From assembly GCF_900110255.1 (NCBI RefSeq), contig NZ_FODD01000009.1, positions 62,001-126,000 on the forward strand: 64,000 nucleotides of DNA, in the 5' to 3' direction. The position numbers and the translations under genes were made by a program. Of this stretch, positions 33,019-40,673 are shown piece after piece (position 1 is the stretch's first letter; every line of letters starts with the position of its first letter). The notes under the pieces were generated by a model. It worked only from the letters and a program-made list of their open reading frames with translations, was not told the origin of the DNA and ran no database searches. Source of the DNA: Actinacidiphila rubida. GTDB lineage: Bacteria; Actinomycetota; Actinomycetes; Streptomycetales; Streptomycetaceae.

Positions 33019-33399
33019 TCAGGTCCGCGGATCCTGGACCGGCCGCACCTCGACCGATCCGCCGAACTCGTACGTCGGGCACGTCCGCGCCACATCGACG
33101 GCGTCTTCCAGGGAGTCGGCCTCGAAGAGCATGCTGCCGGTCACCAGGTCCTTCGACTCCGCGTAGGGGCCGTCGGTCACCACGCGGTCGCGGCCCCGGA
33201 CCGCGGCGCCCGGGGCGCCGAGCGCGGTCCCGGTGGTGCGCCGGCCCTGCCGGGCCAGCGCGTCGGACCAGCGGTGCCACTTCTCGACGTGGGCCTGAAG
33301 ATCCGACGGTGACAGATCGTGCTGCGAGACGGCGCCCCCGCGAAAGATCAGCATGAACGTGCTCCGCGGGGCGCGCTCCCCGTCCGGGGATTCCGGCAT
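33019..33399 (-). CDS. DGPF (YCII-related) protein, partner of the ECF42 sigma factor
   Basis: The 126-residue protein starts at ATG 33399 (MPESPDGERAPRS), six bases after GGGAG. A shorter start at MLIFRGG is possible, which is where the conserved domain begins. The signature VVTDGPYAESKDLVTG is the DGPF motif, and ADSLEDAVDVARTCP follows as in YCII folds. It is coupled to the sigma gene by a two-base gap. DGPF proteins are thought to be targets or modulators of ECF42; their chemical role is unknown. Confidence 0.9.
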   Translation of the reverse strand: MPESPDGERAPRSTFMLIFRGGAVSQHDLSPSDLQAHVEKWHRWSDALARQGRRTTGTALGAPGAAVRGRDRVVTDGPYAESKDLVTGSMLFEADSLEDAVDVARTCPTYEFGGSVEVRPVQDPRT

Positions 33400-33702
33400 C
33401 CTGGCTCCCAACCGTGTGCCCGCCGACCTCGCCGGACCCCGCGCCGTGGCATCAGGGCCTGCTCGGAGCAGCCCGCCCAGGCTACCTCCGGACGACGACC
33501 GTCCGGCCGGAACGACGCAGGTTCACCGCGCGCCGACCGGACCGGACCCGGACCACCCCGCGGCGACGGCGGCACGGTGCCGGAGCCTTCCGGCAGGCGC
33601 CGTGCCGCTCTCCATGGTCATGATGGAAGCGTTCTGATCCCGCGCCAGGGCCTTCCCCGAAGCGCCCTGGCCGCCCCTGATCGCGACCACGAGGAGCATG
33701 CG
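33400..33702. other. Divergent intergenic region without a recognised gene
   Basis: This 303-bp region separates the DGPF gene from the SnoaL-like gene. It holds G/C-rich dyads such as GGCACGG and CCGTGCC near 33570-33605 but no frame with coding character. The ECF42 promoter should lie here; I could not identify its elements with confidence. Confidence 0.5.
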
Positions 33703-34506
33703 ATGCCGGATCAGCTGACCGCCGCACTGTCCGGACAGGCGCCGACGGCGCTCGCCGAGGACGTCTCGCTCGCGACTCCGCTGGCCGCACCGCGCATCAC
33801 CGGTCGCGACGCGGTGTCGGCCGCTCTCGGTACCTATCATCGGGCGCTCGCCGGGCCGGAGGCCACGGCCCGGCTGAAGGGGGACGAGGTGGAGGGGGTC
33901 GTCCACAGCGCCGGCCCCGACGGGCGATCGGCGGAGATCGTCGCGCTGGCCCGGTACAACGCCGCGGGTCTGATCGCCACGATCGACGTCTACGGCCGGC
34001 CGTGGCCGTTCATGGCCGCGCTGCGCGAGGACATCGCGAAGCTGGACCCCGCTCTCGCGGACCCGGACCTCGGGGCCGGACCGTACGTGCCCGAGGGGCC
34101 GGTACCGGTATGGGTCGACCATCCGGCCGTCCCGCCGCTGGCGCAGGACGTCATCCTGTACTCCCCGATCCTGAGCGAGGAGCCGACGGGGAAGGCCGTC
34201 GTCGGGCCCGTCCTCGAAGCGGCGGCGCGGAGTTTCACCGACCTCAAGGTTCGTGCCGTTCTCGGCATCGAGGGCCGAGCGGGGTTCGCGGTGGTGATCG
34301 ACGAGTACGTGGACCGCCATGTGCAGCAACTCGTCGAGGTGTTCACGCTCGACGACGAGGGCGAAGTCGCGGAGCTCCGCATCTTCACCCGCCCGTGGCT
34401 GGTGACCGCCCACTTCAGAAAGAGGATGTACGCCCTGCTGAAGGACACCCTCGGCCCCGAGTACTGGGAGGGACCCGACCCGCGAGGCCCCCTGCCCACG
34501 CGGTGA
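33703..34506 (+). CDS. SnoaL/NTF2-like protein with two similar halves
   Basis: The 267-residue protein starts MPDQLTAALSGQAPTALAE after GAGGAG. It reads as two NTF2-like alpha+beta domains: the first contains ITGRDAVSAALGTYHRAL and IVALARYNAAGLIATIDVYGRPW, the second GKAVVGPVLEAAARSFTD and AELRIFTRPWLVTAHFR. These folds form a cavity used for binding or isomerising small ligands. The substrate is unknown. It is divergent from the DGPF/ECF42 operon and precedes the phosphatase gene. Confidence 0.75.
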   Translation: MPDQLTAALSGQAPTALAEDVSLATPLAAPRITGRDAVSAALGTYHRALAGPEATARLKGDEVEGVVHSAGPDGRSAEIVALARYNAAGLIATIDVYGRPWPFMAALREDIAKLDPALADPDLGAGPYVPEGPVPVWVDHPAVPPLAQDVILYSPILSEEPTGKAVVGPVLEAAARSFTDLKVRAVLGIEGRAGFAVVIDEYVDRHVQQLVEVFTLDDEGEVAELRIFTRPWLVTAHFRKRMYALLKDTLGPEYWEGPDPRGPLPTR

Positions 34507-34644
34507 CACGAGGCCCCCGGCCCGGGAGGCACGCCGGCCGGACCCGCCGGCTCACCGGCGCCGGCCGGCTGCGACCCGCTCGCCTCAGCGACATGATCAC
34601 CTCCGTGGCCCTCAGCGCGGAGTGGGAGACATTTGCGGACAATA

Positions 34645-34650
34645 GGGTAT
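34645..34650 (+). promoter_or_regulatory. GGGTAT motif in an A/T-rich block before the phosphatase gene
   Basis: The stretch near 34628-34665 is the most A/T-rich DNA in this area and contains GGGTAT followed by CTAAT. GGGTAY is the -10 motif of SigB-type stress sigma factors in Streptomyces, but I do not see a clean GNNT at the right distance, so this is a weak call. It sits about 145 bases before the chosen start at 34794. Confidence 0.25.
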
Positions 34651-34793
34651 CTAATGTGTTTGTCGGTGTCGGAACTGTCAGCCGATCCAGTGCTACGAGA
34701 GCCAGTGGCCCCGGCGCTCAGGAGGACCGCGGGACCTGGCGCACCATCGTCCGACGGCTGCAGGGGACACCGGGAAGTACGGCGGAGGAGGGC

Positions 34794-37376
34794 ATGGTCT
34801 TCAGAGGGGCGGCCGCAGCCGCCGTCTATGTGCCGGACGGCCAGTCCGGGCAGCTGCGCCTGAGCGAGGCGGTGGAGGAGGAGCCGGGGGACGGCGCCGG
34901 TTTTCCGGCCAGCTACCCGACGTCCGGCCGCTCGGCAGTGGCCGAGGCCTTTCGCACCGGTCGGCTCGTGTGGCCCGCCACCGCCCAGGCCGGCGGTCCT
35001 GCGGTCCTGGACTCGAGGACCGCCGGGGCGTCCGGCTCCGCGGACACCCCGGGGGCCGTGGGCGAGTGGCTGGGAGCCGTGCCGCTGGCCGCCGGTGACA
35101 CGCTCCTGGGATGCCTGGTCGTCAGAGCGGCAGGCCGGGACTCAGCCGACGGAGCCGACGGAGCACAGGGAGCACGGGGAGCAGACGCGGCCGGCGGAGC
35201 CGACGGGGCCGACATCGAGCGGCGCACCTTTCTCGAGCTGTACGCCGACCAGGTCGCCGCGAGGATGGAGACCGAGCGTGCGTTCGGCGACACCGAAACC
35301 TTCGCCGCCGCCGCCGCCGCCGTTCCCGGCACCGGCACCGGCACCGACACGGAAACCGCCGCCGTCCCCGAGCCGGGCGCGCGGCCGGACGGCCCCTTGC
35401 TGGACCTCGGGCGCATGGGCTCGTTCACCCTGTCGCCGGTCACGGGGCGGATCGAGGCGGACCGGCAGGCGCTGGACCTCCTGGGCCTGCGGGAGGAGCG
35501 CTTCGACGGGCGCGTGGAGACCGTGCTGGCCCAGACCGTCCTGGAGGATCTTCCCGCCCTGATGTCGGTTCTCGAGCCGAGCGCGAGCCGGCACGGGAGC
35601 CAGGACCTGGACTTCCGGGTGCGCCGGCCCGGCGGCGGGCTCCGCCTGCTGCGTCTGCGGTGCCGGGTGCTGACCGACGACGCGGGAAGGACCTGCCGGC
35701 TGCTGGGGGTGATCGCGGAGGCGTCGCATCTGCGGCCGGCCGGGGCCGAGGCGTCCGGGGTCCCCAAGCTCTCCGTCGCCCTCGCGGCGTCGGCGACGGT
35801 CCGCGACGTCAGCCATGCCGTGGTGACCGCACTGCGGGACCCTCTGGGAGCCGACACCCTGGTCCTCGCCGAGTTGCACGCCGGGCGGCTGGTGGTCACC
35901 GAAATGGAGCCCCAAGGGCCCGCGGTGTGGGGGACCTGGCGCTCGCAGTGGCACTCGGAGTGGCCCGACACGTCGCCGGGCGACCTGCCCACCCTGCACG
36001 GCGTGCTGACCCAGGGCCGCACCCGCCTGTGGGCGTCCAGCACCGGCCTGGAGCCCGGACTTGCCGAGGCCGGGCGGGGAGGGCTGGCGGTCCTGCCGCT
36101 CCCCGCCGACGGGCGGATGGCCGGAGTCTGCCTGCTGGGCTGGGACGAGCCGCACGAGTTCAGCGGCGGGGAACGCGCGCTCCTGACCTCCGCCGCGGGA
36201 CTGGTCGGGCACGCGCTGGCCCGTGCCCGTTCCCACGACGCCGAGAACGAGTTCACCTCGATACTGCAGCGGAGCCTGCTGCCCCGCACCCTTCCGGTCC
36301 TGCCCGGCGGCACGGCGGTCGCCCGGTACCTGCCGGCGACGACGGGGCTCGCCGTGGGCGGCGACTGGTACGACGTGATCCCGGTGTCCGACAGGTCCGT
36401 CGCCCTGGTCATCGGCGACGTGCAGGGCCACAGTGCGGAGGCCGCCACGATCATGGGCCAGATCCGTACCGGGATCCGTGCCTACGCCGTGGAGGGACAC
36501 CCGCCGGACGTGGTGATGTCCCACGCGAACCGCCTGCTCATCGGTCTCGACACCGAGGCCTTCGCCACCTGCTGCTACGTCGCCCTCGACGTCGAGGACG
36601 GCGACGCCTGGGTGGTCCGGGCCGGCCACCCGCAGCCGGTGCTGCGGGCGCCGGACGGCGGCACGCGCGAGGTCGAGGCCGAGGGCGGGCCGCCCCTCGG
36701 CGTCATCGCGGACGCCGACTTCCCGATGACCAATCTCGGTATGACCCCGGGGAGCGTCCTGGCCCTGTTCACCGACGGTCTGGTCGAATCCTCGAAGCTC
36801 CACCTGGAGGAAGGCGTGCAGCGGGTGCGCCGGGTGCTGGCGGCCGCCGATCCGGCCGCGGCCGACCGGACCGCCGACGAACTGCTCGGCACCACCGAGC
36901 GGCGCGAGGACGACGTGGCCCTTCTGCTGCTGCGCTACGACGGGCTGCCCGTCCGGCCGCGGCGGGCGAGCTGGTCGGTGTGGCGGCTGCCGGACGCCGT
37001 GATGCACGCCCGCCGTTTCACCGCGCGCACCCTGCGGTCCTGGCACGAGACGCGGGAGACGGACGCGATCCTCCTGGTCGTCTCCGAACTGGTCACCAAC
37101 GCCATGACGCACACCAGCGGCGAGGTCCACCTGAACCTCATGCTCGCCGGGGAACGGATGCGGGTCGCGGTCAGCGACTCCTCGCCCCGTGCCCCCGTCA
37201 AGCCCACGGGGATCGACTGGGAGGCCACCGGGGGCCGCGGCATCCTCCTGGTGGAGGCCGTCTGCGCCGCCTGGGGCTCGGTGCCGGTCAGCGGCGGCAA
37301 ACAGGTGTGGGGCGAGATCGAACTCCCGCCCCAGCGCGACGGCACCGGGACGGGCAGGGAAGCGTCGTGGCGATGA
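34794..37376 (+). CDS. Multidomain PP2C/SpoIIE phosphatase with GAF, PAS and HATPase domains
   Basis: The 860-residue protein is started at ATG 34794, five bases after GGAGG; longer in-frame starts cross the A/T-rich promoter-like block. Order: GAF-like about 1-165, a low-complexity linker, PAS-like 200-310, GAF 325-480, SpoIIE/PP2C 490-715 and RsbW-like HATPase 725-845. Metal ligands are seen in VGGDWYD (Asp524), IGDVQGH (Asp542), FTDGLVE (Asp661) and EDDVAL. The ATPase N box is SELVTNAMTH (Asn769) and the G box GGRGILLV. Such proteins dephosphorylate anti-anti-sigma factors and may phosphorylate them too. The stop overlaps the ABC binding-protein gene, suggesting that it answers to a sugar. 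Confidence 0.92.
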   Translation: MVFRGAAAAAVYVPDGQSGQLRLSEAVEEEPGDGAGFPASYPTSGRSAVAEAFRTGRLVWPATAQAGGPAVLDSRTAGASGSADTPGAVGEWLGAVPLAAGDTLLGCLVVRAAGRDSADGADGAQGARGADAAGGADGADIERRTFLELYADQVAARMETERAFGDTETFAAAAAAVPGTGTGTDTETAAVPEPGARPDGPLLDLGRMGSFTLSPVTGRIEADRQALDLLGLREERFDGRVETVLAQTVLEDLPALMSVLEPSASRHGSQDLDFRVRRPGGGLRLLRLRCRVLTDDAGRTCRLLGVIAEASHLRPAGAEASGVPKLSVALAASATVRDVSHAVVTALRDPLGADTLVLAELHAGRLVVTEMEPQGPAVWGTWRSQWHSEWPDTSPGDLPTLHGVLTQGRTRLWASSTGLEPGLAEAGRGGLAVLPLPADGRMAGVCLLGWDEPHEFSGGERALLTSAAGLVGHALARARSHDAENEFTSILQRSLLPRTLPVLPGGTAVARYLPATTGLAVGGDWYDVIPVSDRSVALVIGDVQGHSAEAATIMGQIRTGIRAYAVEGHPPDVVMSHANRLLIGLDTEAFATCCYVALDVEDGDAWVVRAGHPQPVLRAPDGGTREVEAEGGPPLGVIADADFPMTNLGMTPGSVLALFTDGLVESSKLHLEEGVQRVRRVLAAADPAAADRTADELLGTTERREDDVALLLLRYDGLPVRPRRASWSVWRLPDAVMHARRFTARTLRSWHETRETDAILLVVSELVTNAMTHTSGEVHLNLMLAGERMRVAVSDSSPRAPVKPTGIDWEATGGRGILLVEAVCAAWGSVPVSGGKQVWGEIELPPQRDGTGTGREASWR

Positions 37377-38473
37377 CGAGGAGCGGACGGAGCCGCGGAC
37401 TGGTCGCCGCCCTGGTGGCGAGCCTGGTCGTCGTGTTCGCCCCGCACGGCACGGCCGCGGTGGCCCACCGCGGGACCCCTGCCGGCGGAGGCCTCACCAT
37501 CGGCGTGCTGCTGCCCGACACGCACACGCCGCGCTGGACGAGGTCCGACAAGCCGCTGATCGAACAGCGCATCAGGCAACTGTGCCGCACCTGCACGGTG
37601 CGGTACGCCAACGCCTCGGGCGACGTCGCCATTCAGCAGTCGCAGGTGAACTCCATGATCGCCAACGGTGTGCGGGCGCTCATCCTGGCCCCGGTCGAGA
37701 GCAGGGCCCTGGCCCCCTCGGTCAGGCAGGCCCGGCAGAGCGGCGTACCGGTGGTCTCCTACGACCGCCTCGCCGACGGTCCGCTGTCGGCCTACTCCGG
37801 CTACGACTCCGTGGCGATCGGGCGGCTGCAGGCCCAGGGACTGCTGGCGTCTCTCGGACACGGCGCGCGCCAGCCCCGGATCGTCATGATGAACGGCGAA
37901 CCCACCGACCCGAACGCCAAAGCCCTGCGGAAGGGCGCGCTGTCGGTGTTCCAGGGCAAAGCGCGGATCGTCGCCTCGTACAACACCACCGGGTGGATCC
38001 CGCAGAACGCGTTCACCAACACGCTCGCCGCGGTCGCCAAGCTGGGCCCGCACGGGTTCGACGGCGTCTACTCGGCCAACGACGGCCTCGCGACCGGCAT
38101 CGTCACCGCGCTGAAGGCCGAGGACGTCAGGCCGCAGCCCCCCGTCACCGGCCAGGACGCCGACCTGGCCGCGGTGCGGCGCGTCGTCGGCGGTGAGCAG
38201 GCCGTCACGGTCCACAAGTCCTTCTCGGCCGAGGCCGACGCGGCCGCCGGGATGGCCGTGGCCCTGGCCCGCGGCACGTCGATCGACGCCATCGCCAAGC
38301 AGCGGATCAGCAACGGCACCGACAAGGACATACCGGCCTATCTGGGCACTCCGGTCGCGGTGAACCGGAGCAACGTCAAGCAGACCATCGTGGACGCGGG
38401 TGTCTACACGGTCCAGCAGATATGCACACCGACGTACCTGTCCGCCTGCCGGGACGCCGGACTCACCGGCTGA
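37367..38473 (+). CDS. Sugar ABC transporter substrate-binding protein (xylose/ribose type)
   Basis: The 368-residue protein starts at GTG 37367, six bases after AGGGA, or at ATG 37373, whose ATGA overlaps the phosphatase stop. It has an export signal (RGLVAALVASLVVVFAPHGTAAVA) without a lipobox. The fold is periplasmic-binding-protein family 4: GLTIGVLLPDTHTPRW, MIANGVRALILAPVES, VPVVSYDRLADGP, ANDGLATGIVTALK and TGQDADLAAVRRVVGG, closest to XylF-like proteins. Cys pairs at RQLCRTC and near the C-terminus could be disulfides. ATPase and permease genes follow. Confidence 0.92.
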   Translation: MAMTRSGRSRGLVAALVASLVVVFAPHGTAAVAHRGTPAGGGLTIGVLLPDTHTPRWTRSDKPLIEQRIRQLCRTCTVRYANASGDVAIQQSQVNSMIANGVRALILAPVESRALAPSVRQARQSGVPVVSYDRLADGPLSAYSGYDSVAIGRLQAQGLLASLGHGARQPRIVMMNGEPTDPNAKALRKGALSVFQGKARIVASYNTTGWIPQNAFTNTLAAVAKLGPHGFDGVYSANDGLATGIVTALKAEDVRPQPPVTGQDADLAAVRRVVGGEQAVTVHKSFSAEADAAAGMAVALARGTSIDAIAKQRISNGTDKDIPAYLGTPVAVNRSNVKQTIVDAGVYTVQQICTPTYLSACRDAGLTG

Positions 38474-38554
38474 ACCGCGCGGGTGCGCCGCGTGCCGACG
38501 GGGGCACGGCCAGGCGACGTAAGGCGAGTCGGTGACCGGCGGGAGGTGATTCAC

Positions 38555-39340
38555 GTGTCAGGCGCACCCGTGCTGGCCCTGCACGGAATCTGCAAGCGTT
38601 TCGGGGCCGTCCAGGCGCTCACCGACATCGAGCTGGAGATCCACGCCGGCCAGGTCGTCGCGCTCGTCGGCGACAACGGCGCGGGCAAGTCCACGCTGCT
38701 CAAAGCGATCACCGGAGTGGGGCCCGCCGACGCGGGCGTCATCGAGTGGCGAGGGCGGCCGGTACGGATCCAGCGCCCCCGCGACGCCCAGGAGCTGGGC
38801 ATCGCCGGCGTGTACCAGGACCTCGCGCTGTGCGAGAACCTCGACGTGGTGGGCAACCTCTTCCTCGGCCACGAGATCACCCGGGCGGGCGTCCTGGACG
38901 AGATCGCGATGGAACGCCGGGCCCTCGAACTGGAACCGCTGGCGATCCTGGCCAAGCACCCGCCCAGCGTGCGGGTCCCCGTCGCCACGCTCTCCGCGGG
39001 ACAGCGCCAGTCGGTGGCCATCGGCCGCGCCATCCTCAGCCGTCCTGAACTGCTCGTCCTCGACGAGCCCACCGCCGCCCTGGGGATCGAGCAGACCGCG
39101 CAGTTCCTCGACCTGATCGACCGTCTCCGGGACCGCGGCACCGCGATCATGCTGATCAGCCACAACCTCGGTGACGTCAAGGCCGTCGCCGACCAGGCCG
39201 CGGTGCTGCGGCACGGCCGCAACAACGGCTTCTTCGACGTGCCCTCCACGACGCACGAGCAGATCGTCTCCTCCATCACCGGCGCCACCGACAACGCCGT
39301 GACGCAGCGCACGACCAAGCCTTGGGAGGACATGCTGTGA
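38555..39340 (+). CDS. Sugar ABC transporter ATP-binding protein
   Basis: The 261-residue protein starts at GTG 38555, seven to eight bases after GGGAGGTGAT, a near-perfect ribosome site. It contains Walker A GDNGAGKST, the Q-loop region IAGVYQDLALCENL, the signature LSAGQRQSVAI, Walker B LLVLDEPTAAL and the H-loop LISHNLGDV. It is a single-domain ATPase of the FrcA type rather than the fused XylG/RbsA type. Its stop overlaps the GTG of the permease gene. Confidence 0.94.
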   Translation: MSGAPVLALHGICKRFGAVQALTDIELEIHAGQVVALVGDNGAGKSTLLKAITGVGPADAGVIEWRGRPVRIQRPRDAQELGIAGVYQDLALCENLDVVGNLFLGHEITRAGVLDEIAMERRALELEPLAILAKHPPSVRVPVATLSAGQRQSVAIGRAILSRPELLVLDEPTAALGIEQTAQFLDLIDRLRDRGTAIMLISHNLGDVKAVADQAAVLRHGRNNGFFDVPSTTHEQIVSSITGATDNAVTQRTTKPWEDML

Positions 39341-40635
39341 AAGGCGCGGACGCCCCCGGGGACGCCGGGGGCGCCAAGGCGGCCGGTCGCCCGGCCGAGG
39401 CCACCCGGGCCGCCGTCCGACGGGGCGGCGGCCCGGGCGATCCCGGCCGGCCGGGGCTGCGCCGCGGCCTCCGCTCGCTGCGCGACCGGCTGCGCAGCGG
39501 CAGACTCGGCGCGCTCCCCGTCGTCGTCTCCCTGCTCGTGACGTGGATCGTCTTCCAGAGCCTGAACCACAACTTCCTGTCCCCGCGCAACCTCTCGGAC
39601 ATCTGCGTGGACATCGTCGGCCCCGGCCTGGTCGCCGTCGGCATCGTGTTCGTCCTGCTCCTGGGCGAGGTGGACCTGTCGGTCGGTTCCGTCAGCGGAC
39701 TCACGGCGGCGATCTTCGCGGTGATGTACGTCAACCACGGCGTGCCCGAATGGCTCGCCATCGTCTCGGCCCTGCTCACCGGGGCCGCCATCGGCAGCCT
39801 TCAGGGGTTCCTCTTCGCGCGCGTCGGCGTCCCGGCGTTCGTCGTCACCCTGGCGGGGCTGCTGGCGTGGAACGGCCTGATGCTCTACGTGCTGGGAGCC
39901 AGCGGGACCATCGACCTCGGCAACCACGGTCTGGTCGCCGAGCTCAGCGGCCGCTACCTCCACAGCGCGGTGCTCGCCTACGGCCTGGCGGCGCTGGGCA
40001 CGGGCATCTACTTCGTCATGACCTACCGGGACAACCGCGCGCGCACTCGTGCCGGCATGGCCGCCCTGCCGATGTGGGAGATCGCCGAGCGCACCGCCGG
40101 CATCGCGGTCCCCTCGTTCGCGGCCGCATGGGTCCTGGAGGACTTCAGGGGCGTGCCCCTCGCCCTCCTGGTCTTCCTCGCGTTCGTCGTCGGCCTGGAC
40201 TTCGTCCTGCGGCGCACCACCTACGGCAGGCGGATCCTCGCCATCGGCGGAGACGCCGAAGCCGCCCGCCGCTCGGGTATCAACGTGGTCTGGACCCGTG
40301 TCTCCGCCTTCGCGATGTCCGGGACCCTGGCCGCGATCGGCGGCCTGTTCCTGACGTCGCGCGTCGCCTCGGTGGGACAGACGTCGGGCTCCACCACCCT
40401 GCTGATCAACGCGATCGCCGCCGCCATCATCGGCGGCGTCAGCCTCTTCGGCGGGCGCGGCACCACCTGGTCGGCGCTACTGGGCATCCTCGTCATCCAG
40501 TCGATCGCGTCCGGCATGGTCCTGATCGGCCTGCAGACCGCCGTGCAGTACATGGTCACCGGCGGGGTCCTGCTCGGCGCCGTCATCCTCGACTCGCTCT
40601 CACGCCGCTCCCAGAAGGTCCACGGCCGCGCCTGA
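39337..40635 (+). CDS. Sugar ABC transporter permease (XylH-like)
   Basis: The 432-residue protein starts at GTG 39337, overlapping the ATPase stop as GTGA. A polar N-terminal tail of about 60 residues precedes about ten hydrophobic helices. LLGEVDLSVGSVSGLTAA is the conserved BPD_transp_2 signature of ribose/xylose permeases, and AIGGDAEAARRSGINVVW is the cytoplasmic loop that meets the ATPase. It completes the importer. The operon has no kinase or isomerase gene, so sugar identity is uncertain. Confidence 0.93.
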   Translation: MKGADAPGDAGGAKAAGRPAEATRAAVRRGGGPGDPGRPGLRRGLRSLRDRLRSGRLGALPVVVSLLVTWIVFQSLNHNFLSPRNLSDICVDIVGPGLVAVGIVFVLLLGEVDLSVGSVSGLTAAIFAVMYVNHGVPEWLAIVSALLTGAAIGSLQGFLFARVGVPAFVVTLAGLLAWNGLMLYVLGASGTIDLGNHGLVAELSGRYLHSAVLAYGLAALGTGIYFVMTYRDNRARTRAGMAALPMWEIAERTAGIAVPSFAAAWVLEDFRGVPLALLVFLAFVVGLDFVLRRTTYGRRILAIGGDAEAARRSGINVVWTRVSAFAMSGTLAAIGGLFLTSRVASVGQTSGSTTLLINAIAAAIIGGVSLFGGRGTTWSALLGILVIQSIASGMVLIGLQTAVQYMVTGGVLLGAVILDSLSRRSQKVHGRA

Positions 40636-40673
40636 CCCGTGCCGGCGAACTCGCCCTGCGGCCACGCCCGATG

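Noticed and set aside
34002..34793. Upstream extension of the phosphatase gene
   Set aside because: The in-frame extension overlaps the SnoaL-like gene and the A/T-rich promoter-like block, while ATG 34794 has a strong GGAGG site.
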